The translations under genes were made by a program, and so were the position numbers. Under the pieces are notes generated by a model, which was not told the origin of the DNA, searched no databases, and saw nothing but the letters and a program-made list of their open reading frames with translations. A stretch of 64,000 nucleotides of DNA, taken from assembly GCF_000619885.1 (NCBI RefSeq), contig NZ_JHUZ01000014.1:147752-211751 (forward strand), in the 5' to 3' direction. How positions within the stretch are numbered: position 1 is the stretch's first letter; each line of letters opens with the position of its first letter. Shown here one piece after another: positions 62,526 through 64,000 of this stretch. Origin of the DNA: Balneatrix alpica DSM 16621 (lineage in GTDB: Bacteria > Pseudomonadota > Gammaproteobacteria > Pseudomonadales > Balneatricaceae).

Positions 62526-63638
62526 TTGAAAAGCTCAGAAGTGCTTATTATCGGCGGAGGCGTCATCGGCTTAATGACAGCACTCGAATTGGCCCAGGCT
62601 GGGGTGCAGGTGCGAGTGCTAGAGCAGGGGGCTTTCGTTAAAGAGGCTTCATGGGCGGGTGGGGGGATCGTCTCGCCCCTTTATCCATGGCGCTATAGCA
62701 GCGCAGTGACGGCATTAGCCAGTTGGTCGCAAAGTGCCTATAGCCATCTGAGTCAAGAGTTGAAAACAGCAACCGGTATTGATCCAGAACTACGGCAAAA
62801 AGGGCTGTTGATTCTAGCGGTTGATGATGAGCAGGCTGCACTGGATTGGGCGCAGCAATATCAACGACCTCTTTGTCGTATTAACAATGAGCAAGTAAAA
62901 GTACTGGAACCTGGGATTGCAGTAGGGCATGGAGCATTATGGATGCCCGAAGTGGCCAGTATTCGCAACCCGCGCTTAGGGCAGGCTTTATTGGCGCGCT
63001 GCCAGCAAATGGCCAATATCCAATTGCATGAGCACAGCGCTGTGACAGGTTTTTGCATAGCGAATGGGCTAGTTAGCGCGGTTGAGTCAGGCAGCCAGAG
63101 CTATCGAGCAGAGCAGGTTGTGCTCTGCGCAGGGGCTTGGACGGGGCAGCTAGCTCAGTTTTTGCAGTTAGCGTTGCCGATTGAGCCGGTTAAAGGGCAG
63201 ATGTTAGTGCTGCAAACGGAACAACCTAGTGTCGAGCGCGTAGTGCTTGGGCGTGGGCGTTATTTGATTCCTCGCAATGATGGTTTGCTTTTAGTGGGGA
63301 GTACGTTGGAGTACGAAGGTTTTGATAAAACTCCTCAAGAGCAAGCACGGCAATCCTTGTTTCAATCTGCCTGTGAGTTGTTGCCCAGTTTAGATAAAGC
63401 GAAAGTGCTACATCACTGGGCAGGTTTAAGACCTGGGAGTCCCAATGGTATTCCCTGGATTGGGCAAATGCCTGGTTGGCATAATCTGCATATTAATGCG
63501 GGACACTTTCGTAATGGGTTGGTGCTGGCACCGGCATCTTGCGGCCTAATGGCCGACTTGCTGTTGCAACGTGTGCCAAGGGTTAATCCCGCACCGTATC
63601 AACCACAAACACGCTTAAATGAAATAAATCAGAAATAG
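62526..63638 (+). CDS. thiO: Glycine oxidase ThiO (FAD-dependent)
   Basis: 370 residues. The FAD site VLIIGGGVIGLMTALELAQAGVQVRVLEQG opens the protein, and a second FAD contact is WAGLRPGSPNGIPWIG with HFRNGLVLAPAS near the end. Oxidises glycine to the imine used to build the thiazole of thiamine. The start is TTG 62526, with a GA-rich ribosome site upstream and no ATG available before the FAD motif. Not in a thi operon here. Confidence 0.9.
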   Translation: MKSSEVLIIGGGVIGLMTALELAQAGVQVRVLEQGAFVKEASWAGGGIVSPLYPWRYSSAVTALASWSQSAYSHLSQELKTATGIDPELRQKGLLILAVDDEQAALDWAQQYQRPLCRINNEQVKVLEPGIAVGHGALWMPEVASIRNPRLGQALLARCQQMANIQLHEHSAVTGFCIANGLVSAVESGSQSYRAEQVVLCAGAWTGQLAQFLQLALPIEPVKGQMLVLQTEQPSVERVVLGRGRYLIPRNDGLLLVGSTLEYEGFDKTPQEQARQSLFQSACELLPSLDKAKVLHHWAGLRPGSPNGIPWIGQMPGWHNLHINAGHFRNGLVLAPASCGLMADLLLQRVPRVNPAPYQPQTRLNEINQK

Positions 63639-63642
63639 GGGT

Positions 63643-63670
63643 TGACGCCTTTGTGGGGATCTCTATAATG
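63643..63670 (+). promoter_or_regulatory. rRNA operon promoter P1
   Basis: TTGACG (63643-63648), 16-bp spacer, consensus TATAAT (63665-63670), preceded by an AT-rich stretch like an UP element and followed by the GC-rich discriminator GCGCCTCC. This type is growth-rate and ppGpp controlled. Confidence 0.85.
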
Positions 63671-63838
63671 CGCCTCCACCAACGGCGACGTTGGCTCCGG
63701 TTGAAAGCTTAGCACTGATAACTCGCTGATAAATAAACACTTTTTGATTCTTAAGAGTCTGAAGTGATCAGCGAAAACAGTCAGGCTAAGAGAGTGATCC
63801 TGGTTTCTCGAATCACTCAGCACTGCCAAAAACGGTGC

Positions 63839-63866
63839 TTGACAACGGGATCGAGGCTGGTAAGAT
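63839..63866 (+). promoter_or_regulatory. rRNA operon promoter P2
   Basis: TTGACA (63839-63844), 16-bp spacer, TAAGAT (63861-63866), and a GC-rich discriminator TGCGCCTCG. It stands 196 bases after P1. Confidence 0.8.
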
Positions 63867-63882
63867 GTGCGCCTCGTTTCGA

Positions 63883-64000
63883 TGCTCTTTAAAAATTTGA
63901 TCAGGTAATTCGTGTGGGCGTTTGTCCTGGTATCACCAAAGATATTCAGAGACAAATACCTCAATTCATTGAATTATTTCAGTAATTGATTATTGCGTCT
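63883..64000 (+). other. rRNA operon leader with boxA; 16S gene lies beyond the window
   Basis: The antitermination element TGCTCTTTAA (63883-63892) follows P2, as in gammaproteobacterial rrn leaders. No 16S sequence begins before 64000. Together with the promoters this explains the stretch from 63639 to the end, which has no protein gene. Confidence 0.85.

Noticed and set aside
1..64000. Mobile elements, prophage or integrative element
   Set aside because: No transposase, integrase, terminal inverted repeats or target duplications were seen; the only tRNA has no nearby integrase or repeated 3' end.

Overview
The window reads as chromosomal DNA of a Gammaproteobacterium, probably a heterotrophic, facultatively denitrifying aquatic bacterium of the Oceanospirillales or Pseudomonas-like type. 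This is inferred from gene content (Tat-exported NosZ, SrkA, WaaA, SlyD, FolE2, tandem rrn promoters with a boxA leader) and not from any marker gene. Genes are densely packed and often overlap by four bases. No insertion sequence, prophage or CRISPR array is visible, and no gene is clearly broken; the only truncation is NosR at the left edge.

Layout. 1-5982: nitrous-oxide reductase cluster nosR(partial)-Z-D-F-Y-L. 5988-9635: Lrp regulator, EamA exporter and an MHYT-GGDEF-EAL protein. 9761-12340: nitroreductase and Old Yellow Enzyme, divergent from a TetR (NemR-like) regulator across a four-copy operator array. 12467-15360: zinc-limitation island (folE2 divergent from a COG0523 GTPase and a DUF1826 gene) around a Zur box. 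15417-18168: LysE exporter, Lrp regulator, PepD. 18237-23734: histidine kinase, response regulator and GGDEF-EAL operon. 24044-27113: M32 carboxypeptidase, NlpC/P60 lipoprotein, spermidine-synthase-like protein. 27134-30432: nucleotide-sugar epimerase, waaA and galU, ending in a bidirectional terminator. 30487-34291: operon of a TPR response regulator, soluble kinase, P-loop ATPase and MscS channel. 34418-38667: membrane protein, MOSC protein, periplasmic binding protein, GNAT enzyme and SrkA. 38853-41247: CoA-transferase and its divergent LysR regulator.

41248-53984 is the most notable region: two divergent operons around an 18-bp perfect palindrome. One carries gntR, a GabD-like aldehyde dehydrogenase, an SMP-30 lactonase and a sugar-dehydrogenase-like SDR. 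The other carries an IlvD/Edd dehydratase, an HpaI-type aldolase, a DctQMP TRAP transporter, a GH31 glycosidase and a TauE/SafE permease. Together they encode a complete non-phosphorylative route: glycoside hydrolysis, oxidation to lactone, aldonate, 2-keto-3-deoxy acid, pyruvate plus an aldehyde, and aldehyde oxidation. The enzyme set fits a sulfo-Entner-Doudoroff (sulfoquinovose) pathway or a Dahms-type pentose pathway. The GH31 pocket matches neither the sulfoquinovosidase nor the alpha-xylosidase pattern cleanly, so the substrate is open.

54186-57636 holds a second transporter of another class (TAXI-type TRAP plus a DUF1850 protein). 57663-63638 holds slyD, a LoiP-like protease, a DsbA-family protein, a Spo0M-like protein, a DUF486 protein, a methyltransferase, tRNA-Gly(CCC), a VanZ-like protein, a FimT/GspH pseudopilin and thiO. 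The window ends in the tandem promoters and leader of an rRNA operon whose 16S gene lies beyond the right edge.
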